DNA from: Muricea muricata
Lineage: Eukaryota > Cnidaria > Anthozoa > Malacalcyonacea > Plexauridae
Assembly (NCBI GenBank): GCA_963855995.1
Contig: OY979717.1
Location: forward strand, 1,299,179 to 1,363,178
DNA: 64,000 nucleotides
Direction of reading: 5' to 3'
The notes beneath the pieces were generated by a model. The model saw only the letters and a program-made list of their open reading frames with translations, did not search any database and was not told the DNA's origin. Below, piece by piece: positions 1-20,100 of the stretch. The position numbers and the translations under genes were made by a program. Positions within the stretch are counted from its first letter, which is position 1. Each line of letters starts with the position of its first letter.

Positions 1-528
1 TGAAGAAAAGAAGTACAGATACTGGCAAGATAACAGGCCAACAAAACTTATGCAAGAACAAAAAGTGCTCGATAAAATATGTTATTGTAATTAATTTTAG
101 AAAGATTTCAAGATTTAGCTTTATATCAACCTGGAGTGCATGCATATAGCTAATAGGCTTTATACAGCATATGCATGTATGTACAAAGAAAAAATTGTCG
201 TGAAATCAGTAAAGATTTTTATAACAGTACCTGCGGCTTTGTTAAATATCGATGAAAGGATGAAGTCCAAACAAGCACCATTGTTGTAAAAATCATGCAG
301 TAAATCAGAATGTCTGCAGCCATTTTGTAAGGAAACAAGGAGGCAATTCTGGAAAAAATATTTGTAAAATGTCTCTCTTCAGTTCCAACTACAGCATGTT
401 TGTCAATTATTTGTAACGTTATCTGGCTGGCGTGAGAAATTTGATGTCACCCGAGCTTCTACATCTTTGTTGTTAGGTATATATTGCAGTCGCGAATGTT
501 TAGGCTATTATTAATTTCTTTTATGTAG

Positions 529-6941
<6,413 letters not shown>

Positions 6942-7202
6942 AGTTGATGTTAATTTGTACAGACAGAGTATACAGACCACGAATAATATAATGTAATACA
7001 CTAATACAGTATCCCGAATTAACCTTGCCAATATCAGTGGCGCTGTCAAAAGCACACAAAAACACATAGGATCGCTCATTACCTTAAACGATATAACAGT
7101 GAATAATAACGGTAACTCCGAATAAAGACATTATGTTCAACGTTTCCACTTTATTTAGTCATTATCAGAAATGGATAATGTTACATAGTAATGCCTAATA
7201 TA

Positions 7203-7458
7203 CAGCTAATTCAATTAAGGTTGACATTGACAATAGTCAAATGTACAACATGATCGATCAAGTGCCAAAAGAATGATTCTTTACATGCATGTGGATGTTA
7301 AAAAATATCATACTAGATACTATATTTGTAATCCAGCAAGGCTGCTGATGTGTTGATCTTATTTAAAACTATATTATTACCATCATTTTTTTACGCTCAT
7401 GCATATTGCACATTTGCCATTTGACTATTGTTGATGTCAACCTTAATTGAATTAGCTG
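7203..7458. mobile_element. MITE with Tc1/mariner-like ends (copy M1)
   Basis: 256-bp element with inverted termini CAGCTAATTCAATTAAGG, continued by TTGACATTGACAATAGTCAAATG on the left and its complement on the right. Flanked by TA on both sides (7201-7202, 7459-7460), fitting a TA target duplication. Non-coding. Confidence 0.75.
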
Positions 7459-7466
7459 TATACAGA

Positions 7467-7747
7467 TACAGCTAATTCAAAAAAGGTTGTCCATCAAAAG
7501 TTTAAAATCTAAATTACAAAATCCAAAATACGAGAGCAAAATGCATCATGGGGTTCACTTCATGACTTCTGGTTAACGTTATATACCTTACGAAGAGCGA
7601 AGTTTTGAATAACACTATAGTCGTGATAGTTTTGTCTTTGCCATTTAACTTTGTGTTGTTAGCAGAACGTATGTTGTGTCTCCTATTTTGGATTTTGTAA
7701 TTTAGATTTTAGATTTTTGAAAGACAACCTTTTTTGAATTAGCTATA
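7467..7747. mobile_element. MITE sharing M1 outer ends (copy M2)
   Basis: Inverted termini ACAGCTAATTCAAAAAAGG on the left and CCTTTTTTGAATTAGCTAT on the right, continued inward by AAATCTAAATTACAAAATCC and its complement. It shares the first 12 bases with M1 but differs internally. It begins eight bases after M1 ends. Non-coding. Confidence 0.7.
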
Positions 7748-7998
7748 GTTGTAATTGGATATCTACTATAAGAAAACTATTATTAGTCTCGAAACGCTTT
7801 GATGTCATGGTTGAGTTCCGGTTTTTGCCTGTGAATTGCGAGTGCTTCTTTGAATAATATGACTGACCACACGACCAGTGTTTTGCCTTATCATTCAAAG
7901 AAGCACTTGCAATTCACAGGCAAAAACCGGAACTCAACCACGGCATCAAAGCGTCTCGAGAACTAATATCTAATAACAGATATCGTATTACAACTATC
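7745..7998. mobile_element. MITE M3, directly abutting M2
   Basis: Palindromic element: AGTTGTAATTGGATATCT on the left matches the complement of the right end near 7978-7998. The strongest stem is CAAAAACCGGAACTCAACCA at 7921-7940 pairing with the inverted copy near 7823-7842. About 40 bases of unpaired centre. Non-coding. Confidence 0.7.
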
Positions 7999-8009
7999 TG
8001 TATATATTA

Positions 8010-9690
8010 GGCATAACTATGTATCCATTCCTGATGATGACTAAAGTCCAAACGTTGAATCATAATGTTGTCTTTATTTGTAGTTACAGTTGTTGTGTGT
8101 TTTATGAAAATACTCAGTGGTTCCCACAGTTAGTGAATAACTCTCCCACGAAGTTGTTTACATCGTTTCAGATAGTAAAAATCAAACATTTTAAGATACA
8201 CTTTTAGACCTCACGTTATGTCAATGTGGAAAAATGAATTACATTTGTTTCTATAAATGTATGTGACGTATATGCACTATAAGTCTATATAGACGGGATA
8301 TATGCACTTATATCTACCACATTTGTCACCTTAATTAACCACCTGCTACTAAAAATAAAATATAAAACAGTAATGTAAACAATTGCATTGTATTCAATTT
8401 ATGTATTCATTTTTTTATTATGTATGTTGATACATGGAAAATGTCCATACAAAATACAGGGTTTATAAAAAAGTACAGGTCGATCCTTTGAAGTAGGCAC
8501 AAATTCATATTAACCACAATCTCTTCTATTAATTTGACAGTTCGGAATGCTTCAAATTAATGATTCGAAAAGCAACACGAGATCCTACACACTTGGGAAT
8601 TTCACGACGTTATTATTGATTTCCCTTGTGCACCAAACGTTGTGTTTTTGGTTTAACGCATTCAGAGCTGTCAAATTAAAAGGATATATTGCGGCAATTT
8701 GAATTGTAGCTACTTCAGAAGGTCTACTTTTGATTGACACACCCTGTACATTGGTGTTTCGGCGTAAAAAATGTGATTAGAAGAGATAACTGGTGGCGCT
8801 TACATTTGTGTTCGTTCTTAAATATGCCATATGAGAAACGTAGAAGAAAAATATGTAGGGTTGATGCTACTGGCCGAAAATGCAGTAACTACTGTAGGTA
8901 TAATTTAGCAATTAGATGTGGGCAAATCCGAATGAACTAACCTTCTAAATTCAATTAGCTAGTTCTAAAGCCATAATTTTTTCCAAAAAATCGGTCAAGA
9001 ATCGGTAAAATGGATCGCGACGCATAATAGAGCAGTCTGCCAGAAATATTTCTTAATCTTAATGAACTAATATTAATCTTCAACTTGCAGTTACTTATAT
9101 AACTTGCTTGACTAGCTCTATAGTGGGGAGACTTCGTAGTTTTACGTCAGAGATTTACAGCGTGACATGGCTAGCTTTATTGTACAAATCATGATAGATT
9201 GTCTGTAGTGACTGATCAAATACCTCTCGATGACCAAGACTAGTGTATAAATGTTTCTTATTCGACCAATATTCATTATCATCTAGAGGTACAGTAATAC
9301 TAAACAAAATAAAAAATATTACTTAATGTCATCACAGCAGCAGAGGTTAATCTCTCCACAAAAACCATATTATGGTCTGGTGCAACATCACGGGGTGATG
9401 TAACCCCTCCCCTACCTGCTCTCTCCAACATAACCTCTCTCTGATTATGTAACGACCCTTCTTGCGCCCCACCCCCCACTAACACATCTCTCCTACATAA
9501 TCTCTTGCAGTGTCTCATGTACCTCCTCTCCTCGCGCCATCTCCACCACCACCTTTAGTGTACAGTCTCCCACAAATTTTCCGGATTATGAACGTCCCCC
9601 GTTTTCCCCTCTCTACCAACATCTCTCATGCATGGCGTAAGGTGTGGTTTATCTTGTCAAGATATCAATTCGTAGCAAACGCATGAATCA
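8010..9690. other. Intergenic stretch without supported genes
   Basis: Between the MITE cluster and the palindromic element at 9694 I see no exon-like frames with matching splice sites. 9330-9620 is strikingly pyrimidine-rich on the plus strand (CCTCTCC/CATCTCTCC runs); ORFs there are compositional. Confidence 0.5.
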
Positions 9691-9693
9691 GGA

Positions 9694-12600
9694 CACAAAT
9701 TAGATATTCTACCAGATGTCTCACTTCCTATCTATTCCTAATGTTTTTGTGTCCGCGATTTTTCGGCTGATCAAGAATTGCACACGCGAGATGACACAAC
9801 CAGAGAGCACGAATTGCACACGCAATGGCACTTGCCACGCTGACGTGTACTGCTTACGTGACAGCACGAATTTATTTTTTTATTTATTTATCTATATGTC
9901 TTTGCCATTTCAATATATAGTATACAACACAAATACAATCAATAACAGATAATAGAATCTACATGGCAAGGTGCACGCAACAGCTTTCGCCAATTACAGC
10001 GGCCCTTTACAAATATATATGCGTATACTGTAGTAAAAGTTACAGATTGATAAAACACAAATGACAGCTTACAAGACAGGTTACAAGACAAGTTACACGA
10101 CAGACATATATTTAGAAATGGATATATAAAGCTACAGACTAATAACATGTAATTTTACATGACAGATTACGAGACGTGTTACAAGACAAGCATACAGATT
10201 TCCATGTTCGTGGATCATTAACATCATACACATTCCCTAAAGCAACTTTATAGTATTTAATAAGTCCACATTTAAACTTATTTAAGCTGACGTTGTTGCC
10301 AGTCAGTTCCTTCGGTAGTGAATTCCATAGTCTTGTTGATCTACTCAGATACGATTTTTGCATGGTAGGTGGTAGTCTTGCATCGAGTTGTTACGAAGGA
10401 TAAATTATTTGGACTAAATGATCTGGTTACTTTCTTGATGTTGACTGGTGATAGTAATAAGTTATTGTTAATTGAGATGATTCCATGGATTAATTTAAAG
10501 AAGAATACCATGTCTAAATATTCATGCCAGTAACTTAGCGGGATTATGTCGAGTTGTAAAAGCCTGTCCTTGTAGCTGGTATCACAGCGAAAAGGTAGAT
10601 TCAGTATAAATTTAGTTGCCCGTCTTTGAAGCTGTTCTACCTGTTGAATTGTGGTGACGGTTTGTGGTGCCCAGATCTGGGAGCCATAACACAACTGCCG
10701 CACGAACCAAGGATAAGTATAGTGTGCGACGGACTGTGATGCTCTTAATGTCTAGCGTTGATCTTCGCACGTATCCCAGGGTCTTGTTGGCCTTGTTGCA
10801 CTGGTGGTTGATGTGCTTGGACCAGGTTAGATCAGGTGATGTAAGAATACCAAGATCTCGCTCACAAACCGTGCTTGTCAGGATAAGTTTGTATGGGTAG
10901 ATGATTTTATTGTGCTTGCGGGTGACTCTCAAAACTTCACACTTACTCGCATTCAAAGTCAGGTTGACATACTTGGAATTGTCTTCGAAGTTTTTAAGGT
11001 CTTTTTGTAAAGCTAATGCATCGGCGTCAGAATTGATTGTTCGAAAGATCTTGGTATCATCAGCGAAGGTGGCAATTTTTGAATTACGTACAGAGTTTGA
11101 TAGGTGATCTTCATAGAGCAGGAACAATAATGGCCCAAGAATAGATCCTTGTGGTACTCCTGATGTAACTGGCAGTGTTTTTGACGTTATTCCTGAGATT
11201 GTTGTGCGCTGACGCCTGTTACTAAGATACGATCTGAACCATTCTAAAATTTTTCCCCCAAACCCGAACTGACGAATACGGTCAAGTGGTTTAGCGTGAC
11301 TTACTTTGTCAAAGGCTTTCGACATGTCCAAGTATAATACGTCAATTTGCTTACCACGATCAAGCTCACGACCTATATGTTCTAGAACTTCAACAAGTTG
11401 GGTTATGCACGATTTTCGAGGCGCAAAACCATTTTGACACTGACTTATTTGTTCATATACGTGATATTTGATATTGTTTAAGATACAACGCTCGAGAACT
11501 TTACTAGTGACTGGTAACAAGGAGATGGGTCGGTAGTGTTCAACGTAGGGATTTTTCGCCATGTTTGTGCACAGGAACGACGTTCGCAAGTTTCCATTCG
11601 TCAGGTAACACACCAACATTTAAGGACTTGTTGAAAAGAGCTCGAAGTGACGGCGTAATCTGCATAGCCGTCTCCTTCAGTAGACGAACTGGAATTCCAT
11701 CTGGTCCGTGCGCTTTTCTGCTGTCTAGGTTGTTTATTACAGCTACAATTTCTTCCTCCGATAAAATTACATCATCAATAATACGAACATCGTCCTGCGA
11801 GAGATCATCTTGTTCAAAACTACCATCCTCATCCTTCGTGAAGATGGATGCAAAGTATTTATTAACAGCATTCGCTATGTCCGTGTTACCATCCACAATA
11901 ATTCTTTCAGTCTCGTTGATTTTTATTGAAACTTTATCTGGAATATTTGAGACCTTGGATTTTAATTTAAAGTAGGACCAAAAACGTTTTGTGTTGCTTT
12001 CTTTAGATGTACATATTCTGTTCATGTATTCAAGGCGACTGTCGCGTAACATACGTTTGATTTTAGTTCGAAGATCTTTGAGTTTGTTTATTAAATGTTC
12101 ACTTTGAGATACGGACTTCTTAATTCTCTTTCGCAAGGTATTTTTTTTCTTGATTAAATAGAGGATTGTATTATTAACCCATGGAAGAGATTTTCGGCCT
12201 TTCAGATGTTTCGTGGGCGCAAATTCTTTTACAGCTGTAAGGAATGTATTCTTCTAGTCTGACACATCGCTATTAATATCGTCGTCATTGGAGATTCTTT
12301 GCTCAAGATTAAGAGCTTGAAGGCGTGCACGCAATCCGTCAAAATCAACTCGTCCGTAATCAAAAACAGATCTCGACACTCTGAATGATGGAGTACATTC
12401 TATCTTTAAATCAAATATGATTGCATTGTGATCCGTTGAGATTTCTGATTCCGATGGCTTCAGTATTTCGCAAACGTTTACTTTATTCGGGATGTTGAGA
12501 ACTGGACACGCAACACCTCTGGCAAGTGTAATGCACATTTTTTATTACAAAAAAGATAGGGAAATGCAGAATTTTGGCAGTTAAACGGCGATTTTAGGCG

Positions 12601-12808
12601 CAACTACCTATTGATCTTTATTTTCTTGACGAATTTTACTGATAAATGATACGCTGCTTCTTTTTAGCAAGAATGATTCACGCCACGCGAGCAAATCTGA
12701 CGCGAGCAAATCTGAAGCGAGCAATCTGACGAAGGCTGACGCGAGCTCTTGAAAATCGCGGACATAAATTTTGCTTAGTGAGACATCTGGTAGAATATCT
12801 AATTTGTG
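9694..12808. mobile_element. Palindromic DNA element D interrupted by a LINE
   Basis: Left end CACAAATTAGATATTCTACC, then AGATGTCTCACT, is repeated inverted at the right end (12765-12808). A second matched block, TGTCCGCGATTTTT near 9750 and its complement near 12755, shows the arms run at least 65 bp. The right arm also has a short tandem GCGAGCAAATCTGA at 12690-12730. The LINE at 9866-12545 sits between the arms and so inserted after the element formed, or captured it. Confidence 0.6.
9866..12545 (-). mobile_element. CR1/L2-like LINE, 5'-truncated (LINE3)
   Basis: Minus-strand non-LTR retrotransposon. 12254-12538 encodes the end of an APE-type endonuclease (STDHNAIIFDLKI). 11540-12136 and 10612-11619 encode the linker and reverse transcriptase (RKAHGPDGIP, YRPISLLPVTSKVLER, SKAFDKVSH, GVPQGSILGPLLFLLY, catalytic IATFADDTKIF). 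10139-10703 is the C-terminal region. At least two frameshifts separate these frames. The 3' tail is A-rich with TAAA units at about 9868-9895. The 5' end is truncated inside the endonuclease. The copy is dead. Confidence 0.88.
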
Positions 12809-12839
12809 ATCAGGAATTTGTGATCAGACGTAAACACAC

Positions 12840-14189
12840 GATTTGTAAAAACGATTTTTAAATTCTGCGTGGAAATACAAAGTTTCAAGTGACGGTGCGG
12901 TAAATTCCTTGACTAACCTGGATTCCTGATGCATGCATGTATTACACATATTTTAACATTATAATTTTTAGAAAAAAATTAATAAATATCTGCTTGTTAA
13001 AGTATACGCAATTATCTACAGTTTATATCAATATGTGAAACGTTAAAATGTACGAATGAAAATAAAAAAAATTATGACAAAGAAATAAGCTACACGTTCA
13101 TCATTAACTTGCTTTACCTCGTGTTTAGATGTCTGTCCAATGAAAGTTAGTTTCTATTTAGGCTGAAAACATTAAAAATCTTGTTTAAAAACCAAAATTA
13201 TAACATGATTACTTTCATCTAAGTTTATTTACATTTTACGTTCAACAAGTGCCCAATAACGCATGTGTTTAATTTTTTATAAAAATAGTAAACATTTAAG
13301 TCATAAGATTAACGTTAGATAATTGTTTAGTTAACACGACATTCAAAACCGACTTCTTGCAATCAGTACACATTTTAAAAGTAAACATCAGATTTAACCC
13401 GGCTCTAAATGAAAAATAACTCGTAACCATACCAGCTATTACTTGTGGATTATACTGTATGAATACAAGCTAAATGGCTCAGTAAATAATCAGTTGTTTG
13501 ATAAGTTATTCATTGCACGTATAACCCTAATATTTTTAAATATGTTTAAAGCGAAACGAGGATTGTTCATAAGTTTGTAGGTGTTCTCTGGTTGCACAGA
13601 TTCATTGTACTTTTTCTTTTTCAAGTATTTACTTGGTTGCATTGCAAAGATCACTTGAAACCACAATATACAGGTGACTTCTTTTCTAGAATTTTTGTAA
13701 CTCCGTTCCTTGTCCAGAAATGCAAATAATGCAACGTGTGACATCACGTTGCATAATGACTTTTGGAAAACAGGCAATCTCATACTCACTATGCAGTGCC
13801 ATGTCGCACGTTGTATTTGCATATCCAATAAAGATGAATATCTCGACAAAGAACACAGTTACAAAAATTCAAGAAAAGACGTTATATTGTGAATTTAAAT
13901 AAGTAATTATCTTTCCAATGCAAAAAACATCACTTGACAAAATTTCGTCTCATAGGCACATTAAACTACCTATTGAATACTGTAAACAGGCTGTCGAAAG
14001 CTCGTGCTTAACAGCCAGAGAAACTCTACAAACTTACTAACCCTAATACTGTATGTCGTTGCGTTAGGACTAGCCACATACTGTACGCCTACAAGTATCC
14101 TAATTTTGTAGAGTACAACGAAAATTCTTTGTCTGCTCAAAATTATTGTCTGCACAAATGTGAATTATTTCTTTTTTTTAATTTTTACT
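12840..14189. other. AT-rich intergenic stretch downstream of the SPATA6-like gene
   Basis: No exon-like frames recognised. It contains a short imperfect repetition near 13680-13900 (AATTTTTGTAACTC and ACAAAAATTCAAGAAAAG in inverted relation; CAAATAATGCAACGTGTGACAT repeated inverted). It probably includes the 3' end of the SPATA6-like transcription unit. Confidence 0.4.
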
Positions 14190-17100
14190 CTACCTTCGAT
14201 TAAGTCTTACACCAAGAGATGGATGTTCAGGATCTTGGAAAGAACGATCCAGCGCCTCTTGTCTAACGTCATCTATCTCCGACCTTTATCAAAACGCAAG
14301 GAGAAAACAGATATCAAAATGTACTGCATGTATAATCAATTCACACTTTCTCATACCTTAACTCTTGCAGAGAAAGTAAACTATCTTGATCTGAATCTGT
14401 ATCTGAGGCACTGCTATAACCATTCTGTGTTGAAATGACAAAAACAGTATAAGGAATTGTTCTTGCATGCACATGCGTGTATTTTGGTTGTGATTACTGT
14501 ATGTTTACTTTTGTTTCATGCAACTTCCGTTTCAAAGTCATTTATCAATGAATGTAATTCTTTGGCGCCGAGATTGATGACTTATTTTAAAGCAATTTTT
14601 ATAATTAAACAAAAGTGAGACTAGTTTAGCGTTGTTCTATTGCGATTAGCGTGACATATTTCCATACAAAAAGTGACGGACTAGTCATCTGGACAGTGGT
14701 AAAAGTATGCAATGCAAATGCGCCGGGCCACCATACATTGCACGTGATCAGACGCCAGCGAGTCTGAAATGTTTCATTTAAATGAATAAACTTACTGAGT
14801 AAACTTTAGTTTTCTCCAATAATTTTTTAACTCTTTCATGCATTTCATCCGACTGTGAACAAGAATCTTTACACGAACTGTAACCTTCAGATTCTGGATT
14901 AAAGATTCTCTTTCTCTCAGAAAGAGGTCGACTGTACGCCACGTCATCTGATGTAGGCACGCGGTCAGGAATCCTGGCACGAGCTGGTGTATGATATGAC
15001 GTCAAAGACGGTGTGGAACTAGAACGGAGTTGACGATCTGGTCCAAAACGATACTGAAGAAACTCATTGCCATAAACTTTGAAATAAGCTTGACAAACCA
15101 AACAATCTTTGTGCGGAACACGGCAATCTTGGCATGGTACTGGAGAAAAAGGAATTAAATTAAAATCAGAGTATTTTTTAAACAAAACCTGTATAAATAT
15201 GATGACTTACACGGGTCCCCTTCCGCAGGCATAGGTGTACTGGGCAAACTATTTCTCATCTTAGTTCTTCGTTTAGCATTAGGACTTGGTGGAAAATCAC
15301 GGCGTGAAATTATACTTTCATCTGCTTTGCCTGTTTTAAATGGAGGCTTGTTCTCGCCTGATTTACGTCGTAATGAACGCTTGAGTCTGGGAGATAACGA
15401 TCTTGATTTTACAACAACTTCACCATTATTTTCAGGACGTCTGGGACATTCACATACACAGTGTTTCTGTGCACGTTTCGGTATTTGATCATGTGGCGAA
15501 TACATGCGTTTCGGAGTCTGTACACGTGTTGAATGCATGATAGGGACGGTTTCGTCTTCGTTATCTGATGCTTCACTTTCCTATGAAGAAAATAATTTAG
15601 TAAATTATTTATATTTTACAGTGCTCAAGTTTTCCTCTTGAAAAGAAGATATACTGTTAGTGGTACTAACTATATATCGTTTTCACCCAGTCTCTGGGAT
15701 AAAGTACGTCAAATTAACAGATTTGTCACATTGACGGGGGATATGCCTAAATGTTAATTAGAGCCCCCCCCCCCACACAAGCACACAAAATGTGGTTACC
15801 ATCTATGTGCAAAGAACTTAAATTTCAACTTTCTGAAGAAAAAACCTAGCTAGATTAAGTTTTACTTTGCCAAATCACCGGCGCACCCCCCCCCCCCAAA
15901 AAAAAAAGGCACACTCCAGTAGAAATATAAAAATCCGTCCATAGTGTGACGACTAGTTGCATCTCGCATACACAAGCGGAAACATAATATATAGCATATC
16001 AATAAATTCTTTGTACACGTAGATTTGCATCGTAAGCAATAAATTAAGTTTTCAAATTTTGGAGCCCGCTACATAATTATATGTAATTGTATAATTATTT
16101 AATTTTTCATATTTCAAATTATTTATGTTATAAAGGGTGTATAAAAAATTTAACAAATCTGAAATTGCTTTCTACTTCGTGAAACGTCTCAATGTACGAC
16201 GTTTTATAATTGAAACAGATTAGACACGGGGGGGGGGCTGTATCTTTTACAACAAGTTAAATACAGGTCGCGCAGCTAATTTTAACAGTTAAAAGTAATT
16301 TTGGGTGGAAAGTATGTAGGGTGTTGTATTGCTGCTCAAAATTTCAGAAAATTCGCTTGAGTCTAAGAGTGGTCTAAGCCGTTCAAAACGTCACGTATAA
16401 TTTTGTGCAAAGTCAGCTTTTTGCATGCTTACAACTCCCAAGACATTAGAACTTTCTTAAGAAAGACGATTCTTATTTATAAAAATACAAGTTTGCGAGG
16501 CGTTTTGAAGCACTTAAACTTAAACAATTTCCTTGACATTTGTACAGCAGTACAACACCCAACAAATTTTTTACCTACCGACTCAAGATTACTTTCAAGT
16601 ATTCATTTTTTTTATTTATGAGTAAGTCAACGATTGTTGAACATAGCAGCAGAAGACAATATGGAGAGCTCACCCGTTGTCTGTCATTTCCAGGTAATGT
16701 CGTCAACATGGTATAATGCAGCAATGGTGACGCCCTCGCTTCTTGCATCGTGGTACTTGTTGAAAATTCTAATTTAGGATTTATACCCTGAAGCAGAGAA
16801 CACGTAACGTACACCATATCAGGTCAGCGATAAGAAACAAATTAATTAATGACACTTTGACAAACACTGATAAACAACGTATCACAAAGCGAAGACACAC
16901 AGATTGGCGTTGACACACAGATTGGCGTTGCACAGAAGCAGAAAAGACTGTAGAGTGCGGACTGCTAATTACAGATAAAATACAGACTGTGGATGACACG
17001 CGGACTGCAGACATTATGCAGAAATGATTAATACAGCATGCCCGAGAAAATGTTCTACTATTTCAATGCTATTTCAATACCATTTCAAAACTAGCTCAGA

Positions 17101-20100
17101 TGAACATATTATAAAATTAATGACATTTATAAATTACATACAAGCTATGTATAATAAATTTTATAATAAACAATTTAATTGTTTAATGAACGTGCATGAT
17201 GATGCAATAACCACACGCAACTCGTTACATATAAAATTCATTATTAAATACTTTTCTTGTTCTTTGTTAATGCTTTAGTGAACTAGAATTTTTTTTCAGG
17301 TATATTATTTAGTATTATATCATAGAGCAAAACAAACTGGAGAGGTCAACATGCTCTACTTTCATAATAAACAGCTAGACATGAGACGTGGCGATGCAGA
17401 TCTTACCTGAAACTTTACAGTTCTGCTGAGAAGCACTTCACGATCAAGCCCATCCTTCTTAGTGAGACTCTTGTCAGGAAATAAAAACTTTTTTGAAGAT
17501 TCTTCGTAATATGCCAGAAGTTTGCCCCCTTAAATAATAATGTTGTAATTAACAGATGAAGTAGGTCATTCACGAAATAGTAAAATTACTGTATTCCATT
17601 TTTATGTACTCTGTAAGAAACTCTGTCAACATTATTATTTCTCATTGGTACATGCGAGTCATTGATCTGCTTAACATTTCTGAATTTTTTGTCTATATAC
17701 GTACTATGTAATTCCACTATGTACATGCATGGAAGTATTATATTGGACACGTACAATGAAAGAGAAAAAAATTTAATTGCTATCAACTTTTACAAACATG
17801 AATACTCATTTGGAAAAGTTCAAACTCCACTGTTTATCGCGTTACCTTGACGACGTTCCGAATATTGCAATAATTCAATGATGACATTTTCATCTAAAAA
17901 CAAAATTAGTGTTAACACATTCAAATGGTTCTTCTTTTGTTTTGGTGAAAGACTGAAACTCTTGTATCACAGAAAATTGTGCAAGATTCCAGTAACGCCA
18001 AAAACAATTGCAAAATGCCAAATCTAGCACAGTCATATTTTTGTCAAAGATCACACCAATAATATTCCTTGCCATATCTGAAGGAATAATAATATCGTGT
18101 CCACAATTTAGGGAAAACACTGGTGATTGGCGATAACGGGAATGAATAACCAGGAGTTCAGTCTTATCTTCATTCAGTTTCAGTTTGTTTAACAGCATCC
18201 ATGCCCTTATATCAGCAAGGTAGTCTTCAATACGTTGAACTGTATAACTTAAATCATGTTCATCATTGCATGTAAATGAAGTATACAGCTGAGTATCATC
18301 CGCATAGAAATGAAATAGCATGTTATGACGCCGTAGAATATCAGCCAAAGGTGATGTATAGAGTAAGTACAAAATTGGCCCAAGCACAGAGCCCTGGGGA
18401 ACCCCACAGGTCATATTGTGAGTTTCGGACTTAACACCACCAATGTTCACAAAATGAGAGCGGTTGGCCAAATGTGATCGAAGCCAATCCAATGCTTTTT
18501 CTTTTATGCCAAATCTAGATCTTAAACGGTGAATCAACATTTCATGATCCACCGTATCAAATGCGGATGAGAGATCAAGAAGTAGAAGTACGACACAATT
18601 GTGACTATCCAAAGCACGTAGAATATCGTTTAATACTCTAAGCAGAGCAGTTTCACAACTGTGATACCGTTTATATGCAGATTGAAATAGTTCTTGTAAA
18701 TTGTTTTCATGAAGGTAACCAATTAAGCGAGAAGATACAACTTTTTCAATCACTTTAGAGACCATCTTGAGATACGATATCGGTCTAAAATTAGCAAATT
18801 CCTGATAATCCAATATAGGTTTCTTTAAAGTCGGCAATAGCACAGCTTTTTTCAAAGCAGGAGGCATATAACCAGACTTCAGTGATAAATTAACAATTTT
18901 ACAAATAACTGGTAAAAGATCATCCATCAGAGGAATAAATAATTTAGCTGGCAATGGATCAAGGACACAGGACTTAGATGCAATAGAATGTATTACATTT
19001 GATAATTCATCCACGGTGGTTGGTGAGAAAGTGAACAGTTCGGAATCTGGAGGGAAAGTGTCAAATTCTAGTAAATGAGTCAAGGCAGATTCATCACTGG
19101 CTAATTCTTCTCTAATTTTGGCAATTTTGTTGGTGAAAAAATTGCTAAATTGAGTTGACAGTTAATTAAGTGACTCATATAATGGATAAAATTTCTCAGG
19201 ACGTCTATGGAGGAGACGATCAATAAATAGTATGGACTAATTTCTTATTATCTGATCCCGCTTCCTCAATCAAAGAAGGATAATAATTCGCTTTTGCAGT
19301 ACTAACCAATACTTTGACCAACTGACACTGATCAATAGAAACTTGTCAATCAACCTGAAGACCAGAACGACGCCAACGTCGTTCAAACTGGCGTCTTTTG
19401 GATTTTTGTACTGCAATATCCTTGTTATACCAAGGTGCTGCCGGTCGTTGGATAACGGTTTTAGTCAGTAGTGGTGCATGATCATCAAGAATTGAAGATA
19501 AAACCTCATCATATTGGTCACAAAGTTCCGAAAGAACTGCCCGAGGCGATAGATATAGTGACGAGTTCTTTATGTCATTGCGCAGCTTTTCTGTGTCAAT
19601 TGATCGAATTTTCCGGCATGTTACAGTTTTCATAATTTTAGTAGGTTTAGCCAAATTCAGGTTACAATGCAAAACAAAGTGATCAGAGGTAAGAAGATCA
19701 TTGACAGATAAATTGCAAACAATCTGTTCATCTAATCTGGTAATAATGAGATCTAGAGTGTTGCTATTTTTGTGTGTTGGCATACTGATGTGCTGTATAA
19801 GATTGAACGAGTCAAGCAAGTCCAAAAACTTAAGAGCGGTTGTATCAGTCGCATCGTTAACATGAATATTAAAGTCCCCCGTTATAAGCAATTTACCAGA
19901 AGAAGATGCCAGTAACTCCAAGAGAGATGTAAATTCATCAAGGAACAAATCAACCGTGAAGCCATTAGCTGATGATGGAGGAGGGCGATAGCATGTATTT
20001 CTCTAAACTTGTGCTCAAGTTCGTCGCTATAGTTAGAGATTAGACTGGTCGGTGGCTTCTCTTTGTTGCCCAATAACACCAGTGGGGAAATAGCCTCTCG

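Noticed and set aside
9300-9518. 72-codon minus-strand frame
   Set aside because: Arises from the pyrimidine-rich composition of this stretch; no splice sites or family resemblance.
10664-11975. Plus-strand frames of 68 to 136 codons
   Set aside because: They are antisense to the LINE3 reverse transcriptase.
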